From NCBI GenBank assembly GCA_041558415.1, contig JBFFEY010000052.1, forward strand, positions 1 to 21,111: DNA of 21,111 bases, in the 5' to 3' direction. The position numbers were made by a program, and so were the translations under genes. This DNA comes from SG8-39 sp041558415 (GTDB taxonomy: Bacteria > Pseudomonadota > Gammaproteobacteria > Burkholderiales > SG8-39). The notes below the pieces were generated by a model. That model searched no databases, had not been told where the DNA came from, and was given only the letters and a program-made list of their open reading frames with translations. Positions 1 to 7,089 of the stretch are shown in pieces; positions within the stretch are counted from its first letter, which is position 1, and each line of letters begins with the position of its first letter.

Positions 1-1
1 G

Positions 2-1117
2 AACTTCCGGCTGCGCTATGAAAACGTCGATCAGGCCAACATTGCGGAGAAAGGCGAGGCGGTGACCCTGCGTTCGCTGGTCGGCTGGCGAACGGGCACG
101 TGGAACAACCTGTCCGGGACGCTGGAGTTGATCGACGTCGGGCGCGCCAATAACGACTACAACGACTCCCTGAACGGCAAGACCCAGTATCCCGTCATTG
201 CCGATCCTGACAACACCGATGTCAACCAGCTCTACGTGGACTACACGGGTCTTCCCGACACCTTGATTCGCGGCGGTCGCCAGTCGATCAAGCTCGACAA
301 GGTGCGGATGATCGGCAACGTTGAATTCCGGCAAGTAATGCAGGTGTTCAATGGCGTGACAGTGGAAAACAAAAGCCTGCCAAACACACGCATTTTTGCC
401 GGATATCTGGGCCGCGTGAAGACCATCAACACCAGGCAATACGATACCGACACCGTGCTGTTGAACGTGAATTACCAATTGGCCGAGGGCCACAACATCA
501 TCGGCTACGGCTATTTCCAGGATCAGAAGAACGCGATATCGGCTGCGGCATTTCAGGGTGGCGCTCCGGCTGACACCTCTAACCAGATCACCGGTCTGCG
601 TCTCAACGGGGCGCAACCGTTCGGCGGCACGTGGAAACTGCTCTACACCGCCGAGTACGCCACCCAAGAAAATTACGCCGCTGGCGACGGCCGCATCGAC
701 GCCGACTACCTGCGTGTGGGCGGCGGCGGCCAGTGGAACAATTTCATGCTGCGGATCGACTATGAACAGCTAGGCTCCAACAACGGCGTGTACGCCTTCC
801 AGACGCCGCTAGGCACCAACCACTTGTATCAGGGCTGGGCAGATCAGTTTCTGGTCACGCCCGCGGTCGGAATACAAGACACATTTTTGACTGGCAGCGC
901 GAAGATCGAAAAGGCGACAGTGCAGGCGGAATACCACCAGTTCAAAGCCGATTACGGCAGCCTCGATTTCGGCGAGGAACTCGATTTCAGTGTTGCTTAC
1001 CCGCTGGTGAACAAACTGGTCGGCAAACTCGAGTACGCCGACTACCAGGCTGGTGACGCAGCCACCAACAAAGTCGATGTCAGGAAGTTCTGGGTCACCT
1101 TGCTGTACGTTTTCTAA
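2..1117 (+). CDS. Outer-membrane beta-barrel protein, alginate-export/porin-like (5' partial)
   Basis: The reading frame is open from the window edge (first full codon at base 2, NFRLRYENVDQ), so the true start lies upstream; the GTG at 62 is only an internal codon. About 371 residues are visible. They alternate polar and hydrophobic residues with many aromatic, Gly and Asn positions, as in strands of an outer-membrane barrel (for example LYTAEYATQENY, LRIDYEQLG, GKLEYADYQAG). The protein ends in VTLLYVF, a terminal Phe preceded by alternating hydrophobics, the usual C-terminal signal for barrel assembly. The pattern resembles the alginate-export/OprD-like porin group. The substrate cannot be read from the sequence. 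The gene is lower in GC than the genes after 3 kb. The family assignment is by pattern only. Confidence 0.75.
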   Translation, partial: NFRLRYENVDQANIAEKGEAVTLRSLVGWRTGTWNNLSGTLELIDVGRANNDYNDSLNGKTQYPVIADPDNTDVNQLYVDYTGLPDTLIRGGRQSIKLDKVRMIGNVEFRQVMQVFNGVTVENKSLPNTRIFAGYLGRVKTINTRQYDTDTVLLNVNYQLAEGHNIIGYGYFQDQKNAISAAAFQGGAPADTSNQITGLRLNGAQPFGGTWKLLYTAEYATQENYAAGDGRIDADYLRVGGGGQWNNFMLRIDYEQLGSNNGVYAFQTPLGTNHLYQGWADQFLVTPAVGIQDTFLTGSAKIEKATVQAEYHQFKADYGSLDFGEELDFSVAYPLVNKLVGKLEYADYQAGDAATNKVDVRKFWVTLLYVF

Positions 1118-1581
1118 TCGGACAGTACGGTCCGTTCCGCCGGTTCACGGCAGAGGACGTCGTCACTGGTCCTTGATGATGTAGAAATAGCGCTCGTCCG
1201 CCGCGACCGCAATGCGATAGCCGGCGTCGCCAGCATCGGGCTAGACAGCTTGAGGAACCATGTCGGATTGGCGCGCGCATCGGGTAACGGTCTGCTCCCG
1301 GGAAACGTGCGCCCGGCGAAGTTGCGCCGCCCCAGATAAAGGCTCTAGACCTGTTCTCCGTTCTGTGCGCGGAACTTGTGGAGACATCCATCGCTGCATC
1401 CGTTTTGCGCAAACGGAGCGCTAGCGCACACTCGACCATACCGGCCGCACGTAGCGGCGCCGAGCGTCGCGGCGGTTTGTCGGGGAATATCCTAAACTAA
1501 CAAGCAAGAGGCTTGTCTATTGACGAAACGTCTGCAGTACCCGCCTTGTTTGATATCGAAATTTGGACTTGGGAGAACGGC
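1118..1581. other. Intergenic gap with small inverted repeats and a gene remnant
   Basis: This 464-bp gap separates the barrel gene from the thioredoxin-fold gene. It holds a decayed minus-strand coding remnant (listed separately), a short hairpin with CCGTTT/AAACGG arms (1400-1416), a 10-bp perfect palindrome GCGCTAGCGC (1418-1427) and a weak CAAGC/GCTTG inverted repeat (1501-1515). The forward frame stays open upstream of 1582 to a TTG at 1513, but the ATG at 1582 is the better start. TTGACG at 1520-1525 resembles a -35 box, but no convincing -10 box sits 16-18 bases downstream. Confidence 0.5.
1163..1344 (-). pseudogene. Frameshifted remnant of an unrecognised minus-strand gene
   Basis: The minus strand ends with GYRIAVAADERYFYIIKDQ before a TGA at 1165-1163. 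Upstream this frame meets a stop near 1242, but the neighbouring frame continues smoothly as LPDARANPTWFLKLSSP. Restoring a single base near 1236-1241 would join the two into about 60 residues. The upper piece is bounded by an in-frame TAG at 1347-1345, and no start codon is evident. The peptide has a protein-like composition, unlike the other frames here. I do not recognise the family. It could be the decayed C-terminus of a gene displaced during rearrangement, or a chance reading; a sequencing error in place of a true frameshift is also possible. Confidence 0.4.
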
Positions 1582-2430
1582 ATGAATCAAGTGACAAAAT
1601 GCGGGCGAATCACGCTCGTGACCCCGCTCGTGGTCACAGCATTGTTTTACTTTGCTTCAGCCGCCGCACAACAGCCCTCAGACAAAATGTCCTCGACGGA
1701 AGAGCAACGCCTCGTCCAAAAGATCAAACAAGAGGTCATGAAAGAACTCAAAGAAGGTGACTTTCTCCGTGAGCAGATTGAATTGGGCATCCAGGCGCAC
1801 GTAGCGAGACAACGACAAGCCCAGGTGGCCGCGCGTGCCGAACAGGCCCGGCTAGCGAACGAAAAGGCAAAGAACGTTCGCCGCGTCTCGCCTGCTCGGG
1901 ATCACATCTATGGCAACCCCGACGCCGCCGTGTCCCTGATTGAATATTCGGACTTCGAATGCCCGTTCTGTAAACGATTTCACTCAACGCCCAAACAAAT
2001 CGTGGACGCGTACAAGGGCAAGGTTAACTGGGTTTATCGGCATTTTCCCTTGAGCTTCCATAATCCTGGCGCAACAAAGCAAGCCGAAGCGTCTGAGTGC
2101 GCCAATGCGCTAGGAGGAAAGGATTCCTTCTGGAAATACACCGATTTGATCTACGAACGCACGAAATCCAATGGCAATGGCTTCCCTGTGAACAACCTAG
2201 TCCCACTGGCAAAGGAGATCGGGCTGGATGGGACTCAATTTAAGCAGTGCTTCGATAGTGGAAAATTCGCGGCTCGCGTCAAGGAGGATGTTACCGAAGG
2301 CGCTCAAATAGGCGTAACAGGCACCCCCGCAAGCATTCTGTTGAACAATCGCACAGGTGAGGTCATCGTTAAAACAGGCGCGCTCCCGCTCGCTGCATTT
2401 AAGGCAGACATTGACAAGATGTTGGAGTAA
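1582..2430 (+). CDS. DsbA-family thioredoxin-fold protein, exported
   Basis: This 282-residue protein starts at the ATG at 1582, preceded by GGGAG at good spacing. That start gives a clear signal peptide: a basic N-terminus, a hydrophobic core (LVTPLVVTALFYFASA) and cleavage near ASAAAQQ. The longer frame back to TTG 1513 would bury it. Residues about 35-95 are charged and Ala/Gln-rich, probably helical or coiled coil. The C-terminal thioredoxin fold begins at HIYGNPDAAVSLIEYSDFEC. It has the CPFC active site and a cis-proline loop, GVTGTPA. This is the architecture of DsbA/DsbG-like thioredoxins (Thioredoxin_4 type), which act as periplasmic disulfide oxidants or isomerases. No DsbB partner is adjacent, so the partner and direction of electron flow are unknown. 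Base composition is visibly lower in GC than the genes downstream of 3 kb. Confidence 0.85.
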   Translation: MNQVTKCGRITLVTPLVVTALFYFASAAAQQPSDKMSSTEEQRLVQKIKQEVMKELKEGDFLREQIELGIQAHVARQRQAQVAARAEQARLANEKAKNVRRVSPARDHIYGNPDAAVSLIEYSDFECPFCKRFHSTPKQIVDAYKGKVNWVYRHFPLSFHNPGATKQAEASECANALGGKDSFWKYTDLIYERTKSNGNGFPVNNLVPLAKEIGLDGTQFKQCFDSGKFAARVKEDVTEGAQIGVTGTPASILLNNRTGEVIVKTGALPLAAFKADIDKMLE

Positions 2431-2762
2431 GGGAGCCACATGGCCCCTGTGCAGCATGGGTGAGTATGCATTGGCGTCAAGCGCGTGGGTAGGGATCACG
2501 AGAAAATGGTGAGCACATTCTCACCCCCATGTGCCATCGTTGCCGTCGTTACTAGGTATTCGACGTAGGAAGCTGGCTGGGAGAGATTCGGATCCGAATC
2601 GTGCTTTATTTGCCGTTGAGTTGCTTATGCGCCGGGCTAGCAGCCGCGGCTAGGATCGAACAAGCGCCGCGCATCGTTCGCCTCTCGATCGACGGCGGGA
2701 GGTTCTCCAGCTTCGACCGCCCGAAGCTCAAGGTCGGGTAGGACGGGGACGATTGCTCCGCG
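2431..2762. other. Intergenic gap without a supported gene
   Basis: No convincing coding sequence was found in these 332 bp. A weak hairpin (GGTGAG/CTCACC, 2508-2525) may help end the thioredoxin-fold transcript but lacks a T-run. A 16-bp perfect palindrome lies at 2585-2600 (listed separately). Composition rises sharply in GC from about 2630 onward, just before the cyclic-nucleotide-binding pseudogene. A minus-strand frame is open across 2637-2760, but it continues antisense through the pseudogene and the SDR gene and is most likely a shadow. Confidence 0.5.
2585..2600. promoter_or_regulatory. 16-bp perfect palindrome
   Basis: GATTCGGATCCGAATC is a perfect 16-bp palindrome in a gene-free stretch. 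It is the size of a dimeric regulator's operator, but no intact regulator gene adjoins it; the nearest downstream gene is the broken cyclic-nucleotide-binding reading frame. It could equally be a relic of a former promoter or a chance palindrome. Confidence 0.3.
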
Positions 2763-3085
2763 ATGCTCGAAGAGCGGATTGGATTCCTGGCGACGACGGC
2801 CTTCTTCGAAGGACTCGAAGCGGCTGAGCTGGCCGGCGCGGCGCGCCTGCACGCCCTTCAAGCTGGGCCAGAACGAGGTGCTCTTCTCGCAGGGCGCCGT
2901 GGCAGACGGCATGTACCTAATCGAGTCGGGGGAGATTCTTCTCCGGGCTCGTCTGCCGGGCGGCGAGATGGTCGACATCGCCCGACGTGGTCCTGACAGG
3001 ACTATCGGCGATGTGGCGCTCATCGACGGAGAGCCGCGATCGGTGACAGCGATCGCGACAGGCGAGACCGCAGGCTGGTTTTCCC
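2763..3085 (+). pseudogene. Cyclic-nucleotide-binding-domain protein, frameshifted and truncated
   Basis: Frame 1 from the ATG at 2763 gives MLEERIGFLATTAFFEGLEA and reads to about residue 31. The next frame then continues as FKLGQNEVLFSQGAVADGMY and goes on through a classic cNMP-binding (Crp/Fnr sensor) fold: LIESGEILL, GDVALIDGEPRSVTAIA. Removing one C in the CCC near 2860 would join the two parts. The fold then stops after about 107 residues (GETAGWF) where the sequence runs into the 3' end of the SDR gene on the other strand. The rest of the sensor domain and any helix-turn-helix or effector domain are missing. The stretch is therefore both frameshifted and truncated, and probably dead. 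A base-calling error could explain the frameshift but not the truncation. Confidence 0.75.
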
Positions 3086-3088
3086 CGC

Positions 3089-3856
3089 TTATACGATGGT
3101 CACGCCGCCGTCCGCGACGATCGTCTGGCCGGTGATGAACGACCCCGCCTTGGAGGCGAGGAACACCGCAATGCCGCCGATCTCCTGCGGCGCGCCGATG
3201 CGGCGCAGCGGCGTGATCGCCTCGCGCGCACTGCGCAGCTTCTCGTCCTCCCACAGCGCACGGGCGAAATCGGTCTTGATCAGACCGGGTGCGATGGCGT
3301 TCACGCGCACGTTCTTCGGCCCCCATTCGACCGCCAGGTTGCGCGCCAGCGCGTGGTCGGCCGCCTTCGACATGCCATAGATGCCGATGATGCCGTTGCC
3401 GAGGATGCCGCCGATCGAGCCGACCAGGATCACGCAGCCGCCGCCGCGCTCCGCCATGCCGGGCACGACCAATCCGCTCAACCAGATGCTCGACTGCACG
3501 TTTGCGGTCATCACCTTGGCGAAGGTCTCGTCCGGCAGTCCGGCGATCGGTCCGTAGTAGGGATTGATCGCGGCGTTGCACACGAGGATGTCGATCCTGC
3601 CCCAGCTCGCCAGCGTGTGCTCGACCAGCGCCTGCACTTCGTCCTTGCGCGAAACGTTGCAGGGCTTGGCGATCGCGCTGAGACCCTCACGCTCGAACTC
3701 GGCGCGCACGGCCTCGCAGGCGTCGGCCTTGCGGCTCGAGATCACCACCTTGGCGCCGGCGCGCGCCAGCTCCTGCGCGATCGATTTGCCGATCCCCTTG
3801 GTCGAGCCGGTGACGAGCGCGACCTGCCCGCTCAGATCGAAAAGGGTGGACGGCAT
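3089..3856 (-). CDS. SDR family NAD(P)-dependent oxidoreductase
   Basis: This is a classical short-chain dehydrogenase of 255 residues, the normal family length. The Rossmann motif is TGSTKGIG near residues 16-23, the NAG-like motif is CNAA near 93-96, and the catalytic Ser147, Tyr160 and Lys164 are all present with the usual 13-residue Ser-Tyr spacing. The C-terminal ADGG motif is also present. It should reduce or oxidise a hydroxyl/ketone with NAD(P)H in the cytoplasm; the substrate is not readable. The start chosen (MPSTLFDLSG) has GGAG upstream; the same frame is open further upstream but that extension is not protein-like. The gene is divergent from the iclR-type gene, so it is a plausible target of that regulator. 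Its 3' end abuts the cNMP-domain pseudogene. Confidence 0.9.
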   Translation of the reverse strand: MPSTLFDLSGQVALVTGSTKGIGKSIAQELARAGAKVVISSRKADACEAVRAEFEREGLSAIAKPCNVSRKDEVQALVEHTLASWGRIDILVCNAAINPYYGPIAGLPDETFAKVMTANVQSSIWLSGLVVPGMAERGGGCVILVGSIGGILGNGIIGIYGMSKAADHALARNLAVEWGPKNVRVNAIAPGLIKTDFARALWEDEKLRSAREAITPLRRIGAPQEIGGIAVFLASKAGSFITGQTIVADGGVTIV

Positions 3857-3984
3857 CGCGGGTCTCCGGCGGACGGGGAAGGGGCGCAAAGCGTAATCCA
3901 TCCCTGTCGGGCCCGGCTCGGGGCAGGGCCGGGGTTTCGCAGTGCGGCGGAGCGGGCGGCAAAAGAGCTCGCCGTTCCGCATGG

Positions 3985-4035
3985 CGAAATTTCGTATGAA
4001 TAAATTGACAAGCGAACCCGCCGATACGAATATCG
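3985..4035 (+). promoter_or_regulatory. Candidate promoter and operator in the SDR/iclR divergent region
   Basis: A perfect TTGACA -35 box (4005-4010) is followed after 17 bp by GAATAT (4028-4033), a weak -10 box directed toward the IclR-type gene. A perfect palindrome CGAAATTTCG (3985-3994) sits just upstream of the -35. An imperfect one, CGATA-CGAA-TATCG (4022-4035), covers the -10. TTCGTAT (3992-3998) and ATACGAA (4024-4030) also form inverted copies. IclR-family regulators often bind A/T-centred palindromes near their own promoter, so these are operator candidates for autoregulation and for control of the divergent SDR gene. The promoter call is by pattern only. Confidence 0.45.
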
Positions 4036-4122
4036 AAACGCGACTTCGTTCGCACTGTCACCCGGCGACAACAACACCTCTCAGAGCCGGGTCCCAATTC
4101 GAGGAGATCGAGGAGACGACCC

Positions 4123-4950
4123 ATGGGCGCATCTGAGTCCGCAGCCCCCCTTTCCGTTCCCGCCGGCAACTTCAGCTACGAGCACGAAGGTGACAGGCAA
4201 TTCGCCACCACGCTGGCACGCGGCCTGGAAGTACTGCGCTGCTTCACCCCCGTCGAGCCGATGCTCGGCAACAAGGAAATATCCGTACGCACCGGTCTGC
4301 CCAAGCCGACCGTTTCGCGGCTGACCTATACGCTGACCAAGCTCGGTTATCTGCGTCACAACATGCGCCTGGGCAAGTACCAGCTGGGCTCGGCCGTGCT
4401 GTCGATCGGCTACCCCCTGCTCGCCTCGATGAACCTGCGTCAGGCGGCGCGCCCGCACATGAAGGAGCTTGCCGACCATTGCAAGGGCTCCGTGTCGATG
4501 GGCATTCGCGACCGTCTCAACATGGTCTACATCGAGACCAGCCGCAACGGCAACGCGGTCATCACCCTGCCCGACATCGGCACCTCGGTGCCGATCGCGC
4601 AGGCCTGCATCGGCCGTGCCTTCCTCGCCGCCTGCACGCCGCCCGAGCGCGAGGCCATCCTCAACCAGATGAAGGTCAAGGATCCCGAGCTGCACCGCAA
4701 GTACCGCGCGCAGATCGACAAGTCGATCGAGGACATCCGCATGCGCGGCTTCTGCGTGTCCTACGGCGAGCTGCGGCGCGAAATCCACTCGGTCGGCGTG
4801 CCGATGCGCCGTACGGTCGACGGCGAGATCGTCGCCTTCAACTGCAGCGTGCCGTCCTTCCTGCTGAAGAAGGGCCAGCTCGAGGAGGATCTCGGCCCAC
4901 GCCTGGTCGCCATGGTGCGCAACATCGAAGCCGGACTCGGCATGCACTAA
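4123..4950 (+). CDS. IclR family transcriptional regulator
   Basis: This 275-residue protein has the two-domain IclR layout. An N-terminal winged helix-turn-helix spans about residues 25-90 (LARGLEVLRCF, then ISVRTGLPKPTVSRLTYTL and GYLRHN). A C-terminal effector-binding domain spans about 100-270, with the family-typical IGRAFLAA and the SVGVPM segment. The start is well supported by GAGGAG upstream. IclR regulators act as dimers or tetramers and commonly control aromatic or organic acid catabolism, binding a pathway intermediate. It lies divergent from an SDR gene and upstream of the crotonase-fold and CoA-transferase genes, so it probably controls one or both. The effector is unknown. A strong hairpin follows the stop codon. 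Confidence 0.92.
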   Translation: MGASESAAPLSVPAGNFSYEHEGDRQFATTLARGLEVLRCFTPVEPMLGNKEISVRTGLPKPTVSRLTYTLTKLGYLRHNMRLGKYQLGSAVLSIGYPLLASMNLRQAARPHMKELADHCKGSVSMGIRDRLNMVYIETSRNGNAVITLPDIGTSVPIAQACIGRAFLAACTPPEREAILNQMKVKDPELHRKYRAQIDKSIEDIRMRGFCVSYGELRREIHSVGVPMRRTVDGEIVAFNCSVPSFLLKKGQLEEDLGPRLVAMVRNIEAGLGMH

Positions 4951-4958
4951 AACCGCGT

Positions 4959-4982
4959 GAGGGAACCGCAACCGGTTCCCTC
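4959..4982 (+). terminator. Hairpin after the iclR-type gene
   Basis: GAGGGAACCG (4959-4968) and CGGTTCCCTC (4973-4982) form a perfect 10-bp stem with a CAAC loop, 8 bp after the regulator's stop. A C-rich stretch follows instead of a T-run, so it may be an imperfect or Rho-assisted terminator, an attenuator or an RNA-stabilising stem that separates expression of the regulator from the downstream enzyme genes. Confidence 0.55.
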
Positions 4983-5032
4983 CCCCGGCCCCCCTTCCCC
5001 GCCACGGCTGGATGCCTCGCCACCCTTGAACC

Positions 5033-5827
5033 ATGTCTGAGGTTGAACCTCGCATTGACGTGAGTCGGCACGAGCGGGTGCTCGCGCTGGTGATGAACAA
5101 CCCGGCGCAGCGCAACGCGCTGCGCCCGGACTTTTCCAGGACGCTGGCGCGCGAGCTGCGCCTCGCCTCGGACGACGAGAGCATCGGTGCCGTGGTCCTC
5201 TCGGGCGCCGGACCGCACTTCTGCGCCGGCGGTGACCTGCGGACGCTCTACGAAATGCGCCGCGAGCAGCCGCGCCAGGCCCTGTTCGAGCGCATCACCA
5301 ACCTGAACGAATTCATCCGCGCCATTCGCCAGTGCGCCAAGCCGGTGATCGCCGCCGTCGAGGGACATGCCGCGGGCGCCGGGTTCTCGATCGCACTCGC
5401 CTGCGATCTGATGGTCGCTGCCGAGGAAGCGCAGTTCACCATGGCCTACGTCAAGGTCGGCCTCAACCCGGACGGCAACGGCACCTTTTCTCTGGCACGC
5501 GCGCTGCCGCCGCAGCTGGCCGCCGAGCTCGCCATGACCGGCACGGCCGTCGGCGCACGCCGGCTCGCCGACCTCGGCGTAGTGAACCGCATCGCGCCGA
5601 ACGGAGCCGCGATGACGGAAGCGCTCGCTTGGGCAGCGCAGCTCGCCAACGGCGCGACGCGCGCGATCGCGCGCATCAAGCGCGAGCTGGTGGAGGCGCA
5701 GACCAACGACTACAACCGCCACCTCGATCTGGAGCGCGCGATGTTCGTTGACGCGCTGTTCGGAGACGAGGCCGGCGAAGGCATCGGCGCCTTTCTCGAA
5801 AAGCGCCGCGCACAGTTTCATCGCTAG
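5033..5827 (+). CDS. Enoyl-CoA hydratase/isomerase (crotonase-fold) family protein
   Basis: This 264-residue protein has the normal crotonase-fold length. The oxyanion-hole segments are present: HFCAGGDL (residues about 62-69) and GHAAGAGF (about 111-118). Both glutamates of classical enoyl-CoA hydratase (rat E144 and E164) are replaced, by Ser119 and Tyr139 by motif alignment, while an Asp is present at 147 in NPDGNG. This resembles PaaG-type isomerases and related isomerising or hydrolysing members more than a hydratase. The protein should act on a CoA thioester in the cytoplasm. The gene lies 82 bp after the iclR-type gene and 11 bp before the CoA-transferase, so it forms an operon with the latter. 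The exact reaction is uncertain. Confidence 0.88.
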   Translation: MSEVEPRIDVSRHERVLALVMNNPAQRNALRPDFSRTLARELRLASDDESIGAVVLSGAGPHFCAGGDLRTLYEMRREQPRQALFERITNLNEFIRAIRQCAKPVIAAVEGHAAGAGFSIALACDLMVAAEEAQFTMAYVKVGLNPDGNGTFSLARALPPQLAAELAMTGTAVGARRLADLGVVNRIAPNGAAMTEALAWAAQLANGATRAIARIKRELVEAQTNDYNRHLDLERAMFVDALFGDEAGEGIGAFLEKRRAQFHR

Positions 5828-5838
5828 CACAGCGGCCG

Positions 5839-7059
5839 ATGACCCCGACGGGACGCGGTCCGCTCGCAGGACTGCGCGTGCTCGAGCTGTCGACCGTGAT
5901 CGCGGGTCCGTTCGCGGCCTCGCTGCTCGCCGATTTCGGCGCCGACGTCATCAAGGTTTCACTGCCGCGCGGCGGCGGCCAGGCGGAGGATCCGCTGCGC
6001 GGCATGCCGCCGCACAAGGACGGCAAGCCGCTCATCTGGAAGGTGACGAACCGCAACAAGCGCTCGATCACGCTCGACCTGCGCAAGGCGGAAGGGCGGC
6101 AGCTCTTCCTGCGTCTGGTCGCGCACTGCGCAGTGCTGATCGAGAACTTCCGTCCTGGGACGCTGGATCGCTGGGGGCTCGACAAGGCGACGCTGTGGCA
6201 GGCACAGCCCGGGCTCGTGATCCTGCGCGTCACCGGCTTCGGCCAGGACGGGCCCTACCGCAACCACCCCGGTTTCGCGCGCCTGTTCGAGGCCTACGGC
6301 GGCCTGACCTTCATCACCGGCGAGGCCGACGGCCCGCCGCTGCACCCTGGCTATCCGATCGGCGACCCGATCGGCGGCGCATTTGGCGCGCTCGGCGTGG
6401 TCGCCGCGCTGTATCACCGCGCGCAGCACCCCGACGCGCCCGGACAGGAGATCGACCTGTCGCTCACCGAGGCGATGCTCAAGATCCTCGAAGTGCTCGC
6501 TATCAAGGCGGATCAGCTCGGCGAGGCGCACGCGCGCAGCGGCAACGAAAACGCTTTTGTCGCGCCGGCGGGCGTTTTTCGCGCGGCTGACGGCCACTGG
6601 GTCACCGTGACCTGCGCCGCGCAATCGATCTTCGAGCGCTTCTGCACGCTGATCGGCCGGCCCGAAATGATCAGCGATGCGCGCTTCGCGAGCAACGCCG
6701 TACGCCTACGCCACCGTCAGGAACTGAACGCAATCCTCGGTGACTGGGTCGCGGCGCGGCCGGTGCAAGAGGTCGTCTCCACGCTGATGGAGGCCGGCGT
6801 GTCGGCTGCGCCCGTCTACGATGCGCGCCAGATCCTCGAAGACCCGCACTTTGCCGCGCGCGGCGCCATCGCCACGGTGCCCGACGCCGACTTCGGCAGC
6901 GTGCGCATGCCTGGGCTGGTGCCGCGCTTTTCGGCAACGCCCGGCGAGATTCGCGCGAGCGGACCGGAACCCGGCACGCACAACGACGAGGTCTATCGCG
7001 GCCTGCTCGGGCTATCGGCAGACGAAGTCGAGCGGCTGCGCGCCGCGGGCGCCATCTGA
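5839..7059 (+). CDS. Class III CoA-transferase, CaiB/BaiF family
   Basis: This 406-residue protein has the typical class III CoA-transferase length and landmarks: an N-terminal GLRVLELSTVIAGPFAASLL segment with ADFGADVIKV, RNKRSITLDL near 72-81, ENFRPG near 102-107, and TGFGQDGPY near 132-140. Asp176 in PIGDPIGG matches the catalytic aspartate that forms the aspartyl-CoA anhydride in formyl-CoA transferase. The family moves CoA between carboxylic acids (oxalate, carnitine, succinyl and aryl-acid systems). The start is the ATG 11 bp after the crotonase-fold stop, implying co-transcription. With the upstream enzyme it probably handles activation and rearrangement of one organic acid; the substrate is not identifiable. 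A histidine phosphatase gene converges from the opposite strand 30 bp later. Confidence 0.92.
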   Translation: MTPTGRGPLAGLRVLELSTVIAGPFAASLLADFGADVIKVSLPRGGGQAEDPLRGMPPHKDGKPLIWKVTNRNKRSITLDLRKAEGRQLFLRLVAHCAVLIENFRPGTLDRWGLDKATLWQAQPGLVILRVTGFGQDGPYRNHPGFARLFEAYGGLTFITGEADGPPLHPGYPIGDPIGGAFGALGVVAALYHRAQHPDAPGQEIDLSLTEAMLKILEVLAIKADQLGEAHARSGNENAFVAPAGVFRAADGHWVTVTCAAQSIFERFCTLIGRPEMISDARFASNAVRLRHRQELNAILGDWVAARPVQEVVSTLMEAGVSAAPVYDARQILEDPHFAARGAIATVPDADFGSVRMPGLVPRFSATPGEIRASGPEPGTHNDEVYRGLLGLSADEVERLRAAGAI

Positions 7060-7089
7060 ATCTGCGACCCGGTCGGTCGAGGCCTAGGA

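Noticed and set aside
1095..1439. 114-residue minus-strand open frame in the first gap
   Set aside because: Its own translation is Arg/Ser-rich and not protein-like; the coding-like peptides in this stretch lie in the two other minus-strand frames.
2637..3581. Minus-strand open frame with a protein-like end (VLPDLELRAVEAGEPP)
   Set aside because: It continues antisense through the cNMP pseudogene and out of frame through the SDR gene; no family motif was recognised and it has no independent start.
4081..5184. 367-residue minus-strand open frame opposite the iclR-type gene
   Set aside because: It is exactly antisense to a well-supported regulator, and its composition (Arg, Ala, His, Asp) is that of a reversed GC-rich gene.
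7060..7089. CCTAG-GA-CTAGG inverted repeat between convergent genes
   Set aside because: The stem is only 5 bp with a 2-base loop, too short to support as a terminator.
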